From: Calliopum simillimum
Lineage: Eukaryota > Arthropoda > Insecta > Diptera > Lauxaniidae
Direction: 5' to 3'
Length of the DNA stretch: 64,000 nucleotides
NCBI GenBank assembly: GCA_951812925.1
Contig: OX638372.1
Span: 86,511,058-86,575,057 of the forward strand
In this document: positions 32,936 through 44,109 of the stretch, piece after piece
Numbering within the stretch: the stretch's first letter is position 1
Layout of the letters: each line of letters begins with the position of its first letter
Translations under genes and position numbers: made by a program
The notes under the pieces: model-generated
Databases searched by the model: none
What the model saw: only the letters and a program-made list of their open reading frames with translations
What the model was told of the DNA's origin: nothing

Positions 32936-33388
32936 ATGGTCTGACGATTTCTGGAGTCATTTCAGCTGCTGTGGACATGTCCACACTAGCCCCATTTCAG
33001 TTGTCCACACTAGCCCCTTCATGTCTTTTTAAACAAAAATAGTTTTTTTTTAATCTTACGGTAAAGTTCTTCAAAAATAATTTCAATGGTTTAAATAAAC
33101 ACTATTTTAAGTTATATTATCTATTAACACTGCAGCAGAAGAATAATTAGTTTAAAAGTATCACTGAAATTACGACACAACAAAAAAATTACTTTTTGCT
33201 GCGTAAAACACGTTCGGTCACGTTATCATGGAAAGCTGAACTCTCAACACATGAATTTTTTTTCGGTGATGCAGAGTGCAAATACCAACTTGAAAAATAT
33301 AAAACAGAAACAAAAAATTCAAAACGGCGCGAGAATTTGAATTTGTCCACACTAGCCCCCAGTCCACACTAGCCCCCCCCCTCCCCTA

Positions 33389-34625
33389 CCATTTATTTAT
33401 TTTAGGGCATTCTATTTCACCGAAAAAAATTTTGAGATTTTGATATTTTCCTGTACTGTTTACGTTCTTACTATTGTTCTCATTGGTAAATTAATCATTT
33501 TGAAAGCATGAAAATTGGAGGCGAAAAGATCCGAATTTCTTCACAAAATATGAATAAAAAATTATCATATCAGATTTTCGACCGAGCAGGGATCGGTCTC
33601 CAGGTACTTGTCGATTATATTCGACAAAACACGGAAAGGGTTAACTAAGTTAATTGATATTTATCAACAATTTTCGTAATATTTTGACTTATGTAATATA
33701 AATTTCTTAACTTTTCAACTTTTCGAAATCTTTAAAAACTTTTTTCGACATTTTCTGAGTTTTTTGAAGCATATTGACTTTTTTGGTAGCTATGAACTAC
33801 TTATTTAAGATTTTCAATATCCAACAAAATGCTCGACAAAGCAATCACCATTTGCTTTGCATCTGCCCCTCCTCCGTACAGGTATAAAATACATATCCCG
33901 GTAGCTGTTTGAAATCTACCTTAACGTGCGTTTCATTGTCCATTCAACTGCACTCAAATTTAGTCAGGAATCCTTCTTAATTCTGATTTAAGAGTTGCTT
34001 CACCTTTTTCACCTATTGCGTCTAGAAGAAAGAGCACCTATATTTCGATCAATACCATGTTCTGGTAAACCAGAATTTTAAGAAACAAAAGGGACAATCA
34101 TTTCTGGGACAGTCCTCATCAACAAAGTTACAAAAGTACTCGTACTTCAGTCCAGAATGAGAACAATTCATTGTGATAAAGCATCTGCATATTTGACGCG
34201 GTTAGTCGGACAGTGAACAAAATTTTACCATTTTACAGTACATAATCAATCAGAGCTTAGTTGTATGAGAAAGAAAATTGAGATTATTTTGGCCACTTCG
34301 CGTCATTCGACTGCTGCAATTTTTTGTGCTTTTGAAACCTAGCACCAACTGACACGAGCTTATTATGGAAAATTCCTTGTACTGGAAACAGAAATTTTTT
34401 GAAAAAAATTAAATTAGGTATTTATCTCGTACAGCTTTTTAAAGAAGGGAACAACATAAGTACACAGTACCTTCCGTATAAAATTCAATTATTGGAATAG
34501 ATCCAATTGATTTTGCACCCAAAATGATATCAGCCACTCGATCTGTACTGTCAATATTTCGATTTTAAGATTCACCTCGATTAACTTCAGATGCCGTGAC
34601 AACATATTTCTAGACTTTTGTCTAA
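33389..34625. other. no gene recognised
   Basis: Unique-looking AT-rich DNA with no long open frames or visible repeats. It follows directly on the TA duplication of the pogo-like element and is the right-hand partner of the flank that ends at 20074. Confidence 0.4.
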
Positions 34626-35216
34626 AGTGAAAAAGTAAAAAACAAAATAAACACCGACTTGGGAAAAAATATCCATTTAAAACAACATGAACAAAACAAC
34701 AAAATCCCCCAATTATCCCAACAGTCAGTGCAAAGTTCTAAAATTAAACCCAAAAAAAAAAAGAGAAAAACAAAAACTACAAAAAGGACCAAAATTGAGA
34801 AAGACAAAAAAGAAAACAACATCGAAATTCAACTCAACTCAACACAAAATTGCTCACCGAGCGAATCAAAAGAGGGTCCAATTAGTAGCATGACTAACAC
34901 TTCAATTTTGCATAATAGCACCACTAACACTAACGCATCGACAGCAGGAGCAACAACAACAGCAGTACACATACATATTTACATACTTACAATGAGCTAT
35001 ACCAATTTGGCAATTTTACTACTGCCAAATGTACATACAAAAACTTTACTTTATGCATCGCACCACCTACCCCAGGCCACCCTATTCGAAGCTAAAGAGC
35101 GACGATTCCTTTCAATCCCCAAAAATGCAAAACTGCGGCACATCTGTTCGTTTGTATGTTGTTCAGGGCAATTTGCATTGAGGGGGTACAAGGAAATTTT
35201 TAAGTGCAATGAGTGA
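34626..35216 (+). other. possible coding exon, low complexity (Lys/Asn/Thr-rich)
   Basis: A frame stays open for about 197 codons from 34626 to TGA at 35214-35216. It has a basic stretch (KIKPKKKKRKTKTTKRTK) and then a polar stretch (NCSPSESKEGPISSMTNTS) that looks like linker sequence in fly nuclear proteins. There is no ATG upstream of this region and no strong acceptor; the final third turns into CATACATATTTACATAC-type noncoding-looking DNA. It could be an exon of a gene spanning the window or a chance frame in A-rich DNA. Confidence 0.25.
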
Positions 35217-36532
35217 AATTTACATTTCAACGCAACGCATTGCAAGAATTTACTTGAATCCCTATCGTAACAAGAGCAGCGCCAACAACAACAACAACAA
35301 AAGCAGCAAATATACTATATGGCTTGATAGTGTTGCCTCCACTTCACTTGCTGTTATCCTTGCAGTCATTGCCACTTTTTAACTACCATAACTACAATAC
35401 TACTATTGCTGCTACTACTACTACTTACTATAACTATTTTGCATAACCATTCAATATCTCCCAGTAGGAATTGTCTTAAAGACTAATAAATTCATTAAAA
35501 GTTATAGCACGGGAAAGTGTTAAAAAAACACTAGCTACTTAAATATCAAAAAACTTAATCTGATTTTTGAGCTTATAATATTAGGACAAACTGAACGACT
35601 GGTCCAAGGAATAGAGCTGTATATGTTGCTTTTCTGTAAAAAAAGCTGGCTATCGAGCTGTTTCTGCATAGCCAAACTTTGATTTGTCACCCTGAAAATA
35701 TATTCACGCTGATGAAAGATATCAGCACAAGCAGAGCAAGTTAAGGGAAGAATTTTTCTCCCTCTGTCTTCGATGTTTTTTCACCAATATGTTCCGAGTG
35801 GTATGAATTTCCGTAGGCCCCTTCGTTTGATCAGTTTATGGCCACGCTTCACAAAGTGCGGACATTTTTCTTACTAATGGAGTGAGGAAAAATGTTCTCA
35901 GAAGTTCACTACAGTCCCTGAAACATTTGTTCAAAATTTGTTAGCGCTCGTAATCACATTGGAAAGGAGTTGTAAAAGGTTTTAATAAAGCCCAAGCAGG
36001 GCGAACAATACTAAATTTTAGAGCGAATACATGCGGAATCGCGTAATATCAGGCATAAATTTTAATTGGTAAGAAGTTTACTGATACATCTATAGAGAAG
36101 AAGTAAAATTTCTCTACTCTGTGCTAATTACCCATTGAAAAATGCTGGAGCAGATTTTTGTATTGAAGTCCCCGTACTTGTCAATGACAATCTCGCAGGT
36201 CGGAACTTCATGATTTCTATTGAGTAAAATAAAGTCTGGCTAGTATAGATTGACTAGTAATCCGCAATTTGTAGCCCATTTAACAATTAGAAAAAGACCA
36301 TATCGTAAGCGTTATTTCAGTGTAGGCAATTATCCTTCTATTTCCAATTCAATCGGTAGGTGATTAACTACCAGAAGCCAGGGAAGAGGTGGCAAACAAA
36401 AAATCAATTTAGTTTGCCATGAGTCTTATAAATATTTACTATTTGGAATTTAGCCCAGTTCATAGCCTTGGGCATCCGTACTTTAAGAAAGTGACTAAGA
36501 ATTTTATTTATTACACTGCACTGTGATTGTTG
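35217..36532. other. no gene recognised
   Basis: CAA- and CTA-type trinucleotide runs occur near 35285-35310 and 35395-35430. The remainder is AT-rich DNA without frames or repeats of note. Confidence 0.4.
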
Positions 36533-37088
36533 CAGGGTGGTTTTTTGTCAATTCCAAATAAACTTTCCGCGTGGAATCCGAGGTCAGAATTAGCCTATCA
36601 GCTCTAGATTTTGAGATAAGTGAGGTTAAAACGCGACAACGGCAATTTTTAAGGTAAGATTATGACTGCAAAAATATTTTTTTTTTACCAAATTTATCAC
36701 GTAGTGCCACTCCTTTTCTTCAATATGCGTTCTTGAAAAGTATTGTACGATGCTTTCTTCAAAAGTTATGGTAAGATCATATCATCAAATCCAATAAAAC
36801 GACTAACCTAAAATAGCCCATGAAGTTCGTAATGTCATCCTTAATCAACTATAAATTTTGAAGGAAGTACTGTACGACACTTTTCAAAAGCTCATTTTAA
36901 AGAGAAAGATGGATTTGGACAAATAAAAATAAAAAAATTTTTGTGCAGTCAGCATTTAACCTCAAAAATAAAAATGTTCGGGTTATAAACCTCAAACATC
37001 TCAAAATCTAGAGCTGATGGGCCAATTCTGACCTCGGATTCGGATTCTACGCGGAAAGTTCCTTCATAAATTAAATTCAGTTGCCCTG
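36533..37088. mobile_element. 556-bp palindromic MITE with CAGGG ends
   Basis: CAGGG at 36533 is mirrored by CCCTG at 37084-37088. The arms share AACTTTCCGCGT, CCGAGGTCAGAATT and ATCAGCTCTAGATTTTGAGA in opposite orientation, and inner segments with AGTA-TGTACGA also pair. No coding capacity. The flanks do not show a clear target duplication, so the superfamily is open. Confidence 0.65.
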
Positions 37089-37097
37089 AAACAAAAT

Positions 37098-37475
37098 CAT
37101 TGTTGTGCTTGGTCTTAGTTTTGATATTGAGTCTTGGTCTTGATCTTGCTCATTAAGTCTTGGTCTCGGTCTTGGTTTTGAAAAAATTTTCAGAGATATT
37201 GAATATTCAAAACCATTTTTTTCCAAAGCAGTTATGTTTTTAAGATGCCAAAATTCAAATCGAGACATGATTTTATCTTCAAAACTGGCGTGAAAAAACT
37301 TTTAACTATAAATTAGCAAGACTGAAAAGCAGTCTTGGTCTTGACAATTATCGTGAGTTAGACCAAGACCAAAACCATAGCAGTCTCGGCCTTGCAAAAA
37401 TATCAGCATCTTGGTCTTGGTCTTGCAAAATTAGCAAGACCAAGAACAAGACACAAGACCAAGACTAATTTTGAT
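37098..37475. repeat. inverted (CTTGGT)n-type simple repeat pair
   Basis: Runs of TCTTGGTCTTG on the left (about 37108-37182) face runs of CAAGACCAAGAC on the right (about 37353-37463), with a single-copy spacer. The ends GTCTTAGTTTTGATA and AGACTAATTTTGATCATC are roughly complementary, so this may be a small foldback element. Confidence 0.5.
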
Positions 37476-39743
37476 CATCACTTACCCTAACATTTAAGAG
37501 AAAACGTATTTATAGAAAAGTTTAAGTTTTAGTTGGAGCTTTCTAAGAGAGTATTTAGTATAGGGCTTAAAAGGATTTCGCCAAGTTCTGGACCTACTCG
37601 TATGAAGTTGATATTTTAAATTTATTTTTCCCAATTTTTGACATTTGTCAACCATTTTAGTACGAAAAAGGTTCTAGATATTAACATATTCTCTTAGACC
37701 CCAGTTAAAAAAATTGGCATGACAAATTTACAACCGAATTAAAGGAAATTTAATGAGAATTCAAAAAAAAAAATAAAAAAATTTGGAAAAAATTTAAAAT
37801 ATCAACTTCAGAAAATCTATTTTAACCCTATTACTCCTCAGAGGTACATTTAACTTCTATGAATGAAATGTCGTCCATATTAAGACATTTACAACGACTA
37901 TTCTTGTTGATCGGACGTCAAATGGCGGAGAATAAAAACAAAACCGCATCGAATTTAGAGGCCGAAAAAAAAAAAATGTTTTTCTCCTTAAAATTCTTTC
38001 AATATTAGCTTTCAAACTGGGGGTGGTCAATCGAACTTTTTTTTTGTATGGGGGTCGATACTATCTAAGGACCATAGTCCTTTCCTTACTGGGTACATTT
38101 ACATAAATATACGACTATGAATGTATGTATATACCACAGCCATATTGCGCAAAAATGTTTGAATATTTCAAAAACCGACAAAATGTGGTTCTAATTCTAT
38201 TGTTTAACAGGGTGTTGTATTCTAAATCTTAAATCTAGCATACTTTGAGTTAATTTATAGCATCTCTTACTATTTTCTATAGAAAGCTGAGACATTCGCC
38301 ATTGTAATATTTTATTTTAGTGCATACCTCTAAGAAATTTAGTTTTTAACAGTTCAAACACTGCAATCAAAATCACAATTAATACCAATCTCTTCTTAGC
38401 TTAAAATCTTCACAATAACAATAGCCTTTTATGGTTTTAATTAATTTTTTTAGAGAGCAAACATTTTTTACTTTATTATCAGCATTTCAACTTTATTGCA
38501 CTGTAGTCAAACCAACAATGAACTGCTTTACCATGCAACATGTCTTTTACATAAGCTGGTAGCGATATTTGAATCTTGAAGTTACATGTCGAAACTGCTT
38601 TAGCTTCTCAGTGTTTCTTATCGTTACTTTCGAACACGCGCTAAATTTCTTTCTCGTTGGTTTCGATTGTAGCTAAGTAGTTGGCATAGAAGTACAGTAA
38701 GGTTTTCTCGTTGTTTATTTCCACCACATTCACCGGATGCACTGGAGTTTTCTTTTGGATATAATATTTTCGTAGCAGTTATTTATAATGCTTTGCATGC
38801 TTTTAGGCTTTGGTTATTTTGTGTTTATATCATAATATGCTGTAGTAAGTTTAGCTAGACTATATAACAAACCTATTATTAGCATAATCTTGAAATTACA
38901 AAGTTGAACCAAATACTTATTTCTATCAAGCAGGCAGTATCTTTCTTGTTATAACAAAAATGGCTTCTAAAACTTGCATATTTTCAGGCGCTCTAGCTAT
39001 TTTAAATGAATACTCGTACATAAGTGTGTAAAATTGTATGTGCGGTTGAACACACATTAAAACACATACGCACACATAAATATTTGCACTACGCTTGAGA
39101 ATTTCTATCCTCTCCACCTAAAAACCATTCTCGTATTGATTTTAATTGAAATATTGTTAATTTTCCATTTTCCCGCAGCTTATAAACCCAAAGTGAGGTT
39201 TATTTTTCTGTTTTGGTATGTAAATTTTTGCACCACCCCCATTGGTTTGCGTGTGTGTGTGCTGCTTGTGGTAGTATTGTATGTCGGGTTAATTATGTAT
39301 GCATGCATGAATTGGACTTTTGAAACCTCCCGCGTACACTTCGACGGTATACTATATATTGGTGTGTACGTGTGTGGAAAAACATGGCTATGGAAGCGGA
39401 AATGTGCTTTTAAACAAAAATCTATGAGTAATTTAAGCCATTTGTACGTGTGTATGTGTATATGCGTAAAAGCCACATACCAACTTTTTCATAGTTTGGG
39501 GAAAAAATGAGTGTGTGATGGCGTATGTATGTTTACAGAGCACGTGTATGAAAAGTTGCTGCAAAATATAATTAGGGTTGAATATTCACTTTCGAAATTT
39601 TACACGTTTTGAAAAAAAAAAAAATCAAAATAATTTTACAAAATTAAGTTCTCAGAATTATCGTTAACGTTTTGTAACAGTGCGACTTTTCAATTGTGAT
39701 GTAGTCAAAACATATTTATTTATTCATAATAATATTACTTCAA
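37476..39743. other. no gene recognised
   Basis: AT-rich DNA. A strong pyrimidine tract and CCGCAG acceptor at 39160-39178 is followed 14 bases later by GTGAGG, which could be a micro-exon, but nothing supports it. The overlapping frames at 39136-39510 (+) and 39180-39476 (-) are GT/CA-rich and not convincing. Confidence 0.4.
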
Positions 39744-40640
39744 GTGCAATATCCCAATGGGGAATGGAGCGCATCAATAGCGCTTCTGAAGCGCTCTAAA
39801 GCAGCAGTGAAGCGCATCTCTCTCGTTTCCAAAAGCGCTGAAATTAACATTGGCATGCCATTGGAAGGAAGCGCTTCGTTCTCGCTACCAGAAATGCTCT
39901 TTGGATGCGAATCGCTCTCGCATCCAGAAATGCTGTTTGGATGCGCATCGCTCTCGCATTCAGAAATGCTCTTTCGAAGCGCATCATCATGACAATAAAA
40001 ATATTTAAAAAATTAATTTTTAATTGATTCATCATTTTGATGTAACTATAATTATTTTTATTTTACTAAATTAATTATAATTTAAAAACTGCAAGTTGAA
40101 AAACTTTTGTGTTAGGTCTGGGCCGGAGTTGAACCGACGACCTCACGGTTGCTACGACTCTCAATCGCATTGCCAGTCGCTAGACCACTGCTCCATCCTC
40201 GCGCTCTTACGAAGCTGACTTATGGACTTATTTTGTTTTGTGCGTAAATACGTGACCGAAAGCGCTTCGTTCTCGCTACCAGAATTGTTCTTGGGATGCG
40301 CATTGCTCTCGCATTCAGAAATGCTCTATGGATGCGCTTCGCTCTCGCTACCTATAACGCAGAAAATATGCGCATATAAATCAGCTCTTTAGATGCGAGA
40401 AGGACGCGCATCGCTATTGCATCTTGGGGATGCGCATCGAAATTTTCTGTTGGGATGTAAAATCCTACTCGCAAGAGTTTCCTTAAATTGCTTTTCTAAA
40501 TTCTTTGCCCAGGAGCTATGGCACGGCAGAGAATGGTACTCACGAACCACACTAGCGCTAGAAGAACGCTATACATTGCAACTACTATCTCGACGAAAAG
40601 CGCTGGAAGGAGCGGTATGGCCACAGCGTTAGATGAAACG
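39744..40640. repeat. GC-rich 36-bp minisatellite region around a tRNA-like unit
   Basis: Units like GGATGCGCATCGCTCTCGCA then TTCAGAAATGCTCTTT repeat at 39881-39985 about three times, and again at 40259-40360. More diverged GCGCATCG copies continue to about 40445. In one frame (39744-39992) they translate to a 12-residue repeat (SLSHPEMLFGCA). The base composition is clearly richer in GC than the neighbours. A tRNA-derived sequence separates the two blocks. Probably a composite repeat rather than a protein gene. Confidence 0.6.
40115..40200 (-). ncRNA. tRNA-derived (SINE-like) RNA polymerase III promoter unit
   Basis: On the minus strand TGGAGCAGTGG matches a type-II tRNA A box and GGTTCAACTCC a B box, about 50 bases apart. 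A perfect T arm is present: the GTCGG and CCGGC stem around a 7-base loop. The 5' acceptor strand does not pair properly with the 3' strand, and no clean anticodon arm is seen, so it is a tRNA-like or SINE head rather than a functional tRNA gene. Confidence 0.5.
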
Positions 40641-41180
40641 CTTTGTGAAAGCTAGTATGATGAAAGTAGTGGTTACATCAAAATCGGATGAATAAGTTCC
40701 GAGCCCATAAAGGCCAGACAAGCAAACAAAACTCAATTTGTAGGTATATAATAGGTTACCTAGAAACCAATGGTATTAACTCGCAAGACGCAAAAATAAT
40801 TCAGAATAGATCTAAAGTTAAATAAACTTTCTAAATAATGAAAAAAAATTCCGTCCAGACTGTGGCAACCCTATATACATAGTAGCGCACGCGCACAAAC
40901 GACTCATGATAAGCACAACATTATATAACTTCAAAAACTCATAACTTGAAAACCGTAAAACATACCACAATTTTGAGAAAATAATTGTTTTAAAATTTAC
41001 TTTTAAATAAAAATTTTTAAAAAAAAAAAATAAATAAAAAGGGTGCAACAAGCCATTGTGGGGGCTTAGAAAAAGAGAAAAGTTATTTATCCACCAAAAT
41101 AAATTTTTTTCAGTGCATTTTTTTTTCAAAAGCTCATATTTTTCTACAAAAACCCTGAAAATTTCATTAGAATCGGATAT
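40641..41180. other. no gene recognised
   Basis: AT-rich with poly-A/T runs. The minus frame at 40818-41222 (134 codons) is Phe/Lys-rich with no domain and is probably chance. Confidence 0.35.
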
Positions 41181-41480
41181 GTGAGTATCCAAAGATTGGA
41201 TCGAATTTCGTATGGCCGCCATCTTGGAAATTTTCGGAATTTCGGAAAATCATTTTACCACAGCAATATGTGTGTTTGTCGCCAGCCTCTGGAGTGGAAT
41301 CCACAAGGCAGTAGAGGACGTGGTAGACCCAAAACCAACTGGAAGAGGTCGCTGGAAAAGGAAATCCAAGAATCGGGAAAGTCGTGGGAAGAGATTAAAG
41401 TCATCGCAAGGGATCGTGACAAATGGAGAGATTTCATATTGGCCCTATGCTCCTCCTAGGAGTTAAAGGAGAATGCTAAC
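41181..41480 (+). pseudogene. C-terminus of a LINE ORF2, 5'-truncated
   Basis: The frame ending at 41459 encodes PLEWNPQGSRGRGRPKTNWK, then RSLEKEI, then WEEIKVIARDRDKWRDFILA and a stop. This GRGRPKTxW...ARDRxxWRxxxxALC arrangement is the well-known C-terminal tail of many LINE reverse transcriptase polyproteins. No reverse transcriptase domain remains. The 3' untranslated end CTCCTCCTAGG with AGTTAAAGGAG is shared with the short fragment at 14391-14435. Confidence 0.75.
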
Positions 41481-41956
41481 TTTCCACCAATTTTCATAAA
41501 AATCGGATAGTCAAGTCGAATCTTGGTCGGATACGCAGAGAAAGACTCAGTAGCCAGTAATCAATACTTCAATAATACAAAACAAACCTAAGTATACCAC
41601 CAATACCAGCACTTACTGATCCACTAAGACATACAGCTAAATAATTTGAAACAGCAGGCTCCAGAAAGTGTTTTCTCATTTTCATGATATTTCCGATGCT
41701 TTTCATCTATTTGGCAACATTCACATGACTCAATCACAAGTTTTCACTGTTGAATACCACCCTGCCGGCAAATGGACTAGTTAAAGAGTAATCCATTAAC
41801 TAGTCCTCTACCGACCAGTACTAGTCCGACTTCAATCCCTTTTGCATACAAGCAACTGTTCTTTTTTGTGTGTTGATGTCCTACAAAATTTCAATTGGCC
41901 CCTTCTGCATTACGCTTACACCAGTCCGTGCAAAAGGGATTGAAGTCGGACTAGTA

Positions 41957-42529
41957 GGGTAGGGGGGGGGGCTAGTGTGGACAATTTTTATATAATTACA
42001 AAATTATATATGAAAATATATCATTTTTGTAATAAAGTAATTTTTAGCAGTTACTTATATAAATAAATTATTTTAAAAAGAGCTTCTAGCCCCGTATAAG
42101 GGGCTACTCTGGACAAACATTGATTTTACTGGGGGCTAGTGTTGACACCATTAGAGACTTGATAATTGATACAGTTTAAGTTGAACCAAAACCAAAACAT
42201 CTTGGACAATTAAAAGAGGTGGTTCCTTACTGTCGTCACCGATTTCATCAAGTCCAGGCTCCTCCTCTGATTCCAATATATTCTCATTGGGAACATCGCT
42301 ATCTGAATCCGACGATGAATTTAATATTTTTTTTTTTAATTTGTTTCTTAAAGCGAATATTTTTTGGAGGTGCATTTTTTATTTTAAGCGTTTCTTCATT
42401 TGTCTTGTCAGGTGTTTCGGTAAGAATTGATGACTTTCTACGTTTTTGTTGATTTTGATTTTGAAACGGCGCGAGAATTTGAATTTATCCACAGTAGCCC
42501 CCAGTCCACACTAGCCCCACCCCCTCCCC
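41957..42529 (-). mobile_element. pogo-like element, 573-bp deleted copy
   Basis: It is bordered by TA on both sides, with GGGGGGGCTAGTGTGGACAA on the left and CCACACTAGCCCC plus a C-rich end on the right. The left 100 bases match 20086-20143 joined to 32249 onward, giving the empty site for the gypsy insertion. A different internal part survives than in the copy at 20077-33386, so the two arose by separate internal deletions. Confidence 0.72.
42151..42475 (-). pseudogene. linker region of a pogo-like transposase, frameshifted
   Basis: One minus-strand frame reads QKRRKSSILTETPDKTNEE followed by a lysine-rich stretch. A second frame continues with NSSSDSDSDVPNEN and an acidic ESEEEPGLDEIGDDSKE. 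KRRKSSILTxTP followed by basic and then acid-serine segments is typical of the region after the DDE domain in insect pogo-like transposases (recognised from memory). A frameshift separates the two parts. Confidence 0.5.
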
Positions 42530-42590
42530 TAGTGGTAGTTAGAGGACTATTTAATGAACTTCACTTGAACTAGTCCGTTTGCCTGCAGGG

Positions 42591-42899
42591 AGACTTAAAA
42601 TGTTTTTCCCAGTGCAGTCAGTACATCGGTAACAATACAGAATTTAGATATAAATGCAATTAACTAAAAAATACACAGGAAATTTATACTAAAGCATATG
42701 TACGAGAGAGTCTGAATAGGAGTTGTGAGTTGAGTATTTAAATACCCACCTCAGCGACTAATTATTACCAGGAAAAGCCCTTGAAATTGACGTTTCTTCA
42801 CTTGTTCGTTGATTGTTGAAGACGTTGATGAGGATGATGTTGATATTGTTGTTGTTGTTTGTAACGATGCACATCATGTGCAACACCAGTGCATACAAG

Positions 42900-42942
<43 letters not shown>

Positions 42943-44100
42943 AAAGAAGGGGTGATAATGATAATAATGATGATGACAAGTTAATGCTGATGGTAAAATT
43001 GTTACAACTACAGCAACAACAACAGCGAAAAAAAAATTCAAATTATGAAAGAATAATATTTTTCTTAGAATTGATATCTTTGAGAATTGGTACTTCAAGG
43101 TATGCACCAACAACAACAACAACAACCAGCTAAACAGATTCTTAGTAAGAAGGGGCCTTTAAATAGAACACTTGCTCACTCACTCAGTAGTAGGCTGTTT
43201 AAGTTTTTGGTTTCTTTTGGTTGGTTGGCCAAGAAATGCGATATCATTCCAACTTCGATCGGCAGACTGCATAGCGTCAAGTGGCAAATATTGAGAAGAG
43301 AATACGGAAGACAGACGAAAATTAAACTGGAAACTAAAAGCCACTTGCGCATTGTCTGTCTGTCTGTCTGTTGTCTACCCATCCCATTCAAGTGGGGCAC
43401 AGTTCCCATACTTTTGTTGAATCCAACTGCACAATTCTTGGTAAGGAATTGTTGTTGTGGACGGCATACAAAGTTAGCACTCATGTTTGAAAATTAGTTT
43501 CATGGAATTTAATAAGTTTTTTGTTAAATTTATTATTTTCATATAAATTGTAATCGTGCCAGACAATATGAGTTAATTCTTAAACAACAACGTCAAGCCA
43601 ACTAAAAATTAGATTTTTTTGTATGTGTTCTGTAAATGGTTGTAAAAAAATGTGTTCCCGGATTAAGATTTGAACAAATTTTGAATTTCTCAAATGTAAC
43701 AATATATATTCAAAATTTTTGCGAGCAAAAATTTGCTAAATAATAAATAACAGATTTAGATACAGGAAAATGTGTGTAATAGCACAATCTTTGCACAATG
43801 AGCTCGGAAAAAGTTTTGGTGATCATCAAAGTCCACTGATTGAAATTCAGCAACTTAAATACGTCCCCCTTAGTTTGTAATTTTTGAATATAATTTCTGA
43901 TTCTGCACAAATCTTCGGGAGCGACATTATGACTCTAACCATATGGATTCAGTAGATGATCATTTGTTCTTGTGAAACAAAAAAAAAAAAAGGTCATGAT
44001 TTGTTCAAATAGGTAAAATTGAGAATGTAGGCAGAAAACAAACTATGTAAATAAAGTCGAGCACTGAGTCTTATCATCAATAGACGACACTCGAGAATTT
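42591..44100. other. no gene recognised; microsatellites
   Basis: It holds a (CAA)n tract at 42901-42944, shorter CAA runs near 43110, and a (GTCT)n tract near 43352-43372. The frames at 42813-43133, 43087-43497 (+) and 43176-43484 (-) follow these repeats and show no domains. Confidence 0.4.
42901..42944 (+). repeat. (CAA)n microsatellite
   Basis: About 14 uninterrupted CAA units. A short GTT run lies 55 bases upstream and could pair with it. Confidence 0.9.
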
Positions 44101-44109
44101 TTTTCTCCA

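Larger units (their letters stand above)
20077..33386 (-). mobile_element. pogo-like non-autonomous element (about 1.2 kb) split by a gypsy retrotransposon
   Basis: The ends are GGGGAGGGGGGGCTAGTGTG at 20077 and a complementary end at 33386, both bordered by TA (20075-20076 and 33387-33388). Subtracting the retrotransposon at 20144-32244 leaves about 1205 bp. A second copy at 41957-42529 shows the uninterrupted sequence across the insertion point. The 15-mer GGGGCTAGTGTGGAC or its complement occurs seven times (20085, 32369, 32390, 32979, 33003, 33345, 33362). A minus-strand relic of a transposase C-terminus lies at 32518-32935. Confidence 0.75.
41760..42590. mobile_element. palindromic MITE with CCCTGC ends, host of a nested pogo-like copy
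   Basis: The left end CCCTGCCGGCAAATGGACTA is mirrored at the right by CCCTGCAGGCAAACGGACTA (complement). Inside, CTAGTCCGACTTCAATCCC near 41821 is inverted near 41935-41954. AGTCCTCTA near 41805 pairs with TAGAGGACT near 42540 across the nested element. Target duplication is not clear. No coding capacity of its own. Confidence 0.6.

Noticed and set aside
39160..39200. 14-bp micro-exon between CCGCAG and GTGAGG
   Set aside because: Only splice-like words; no coding context or partner exon.
40115..40186. Functional tRNA gene
   Set aside because: The 3' strand pairs in 6 of 7 positions with a segment that would put the A box in the wrong place, and no proper anticodon arm is seen. A SINE-like relic fits better.
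43087..43497. 136-codon frame with a Gln run
   Set aside because: Starts at a non-ATG codon, is driven by CAA and GTCT microsatellites, and has no domain.
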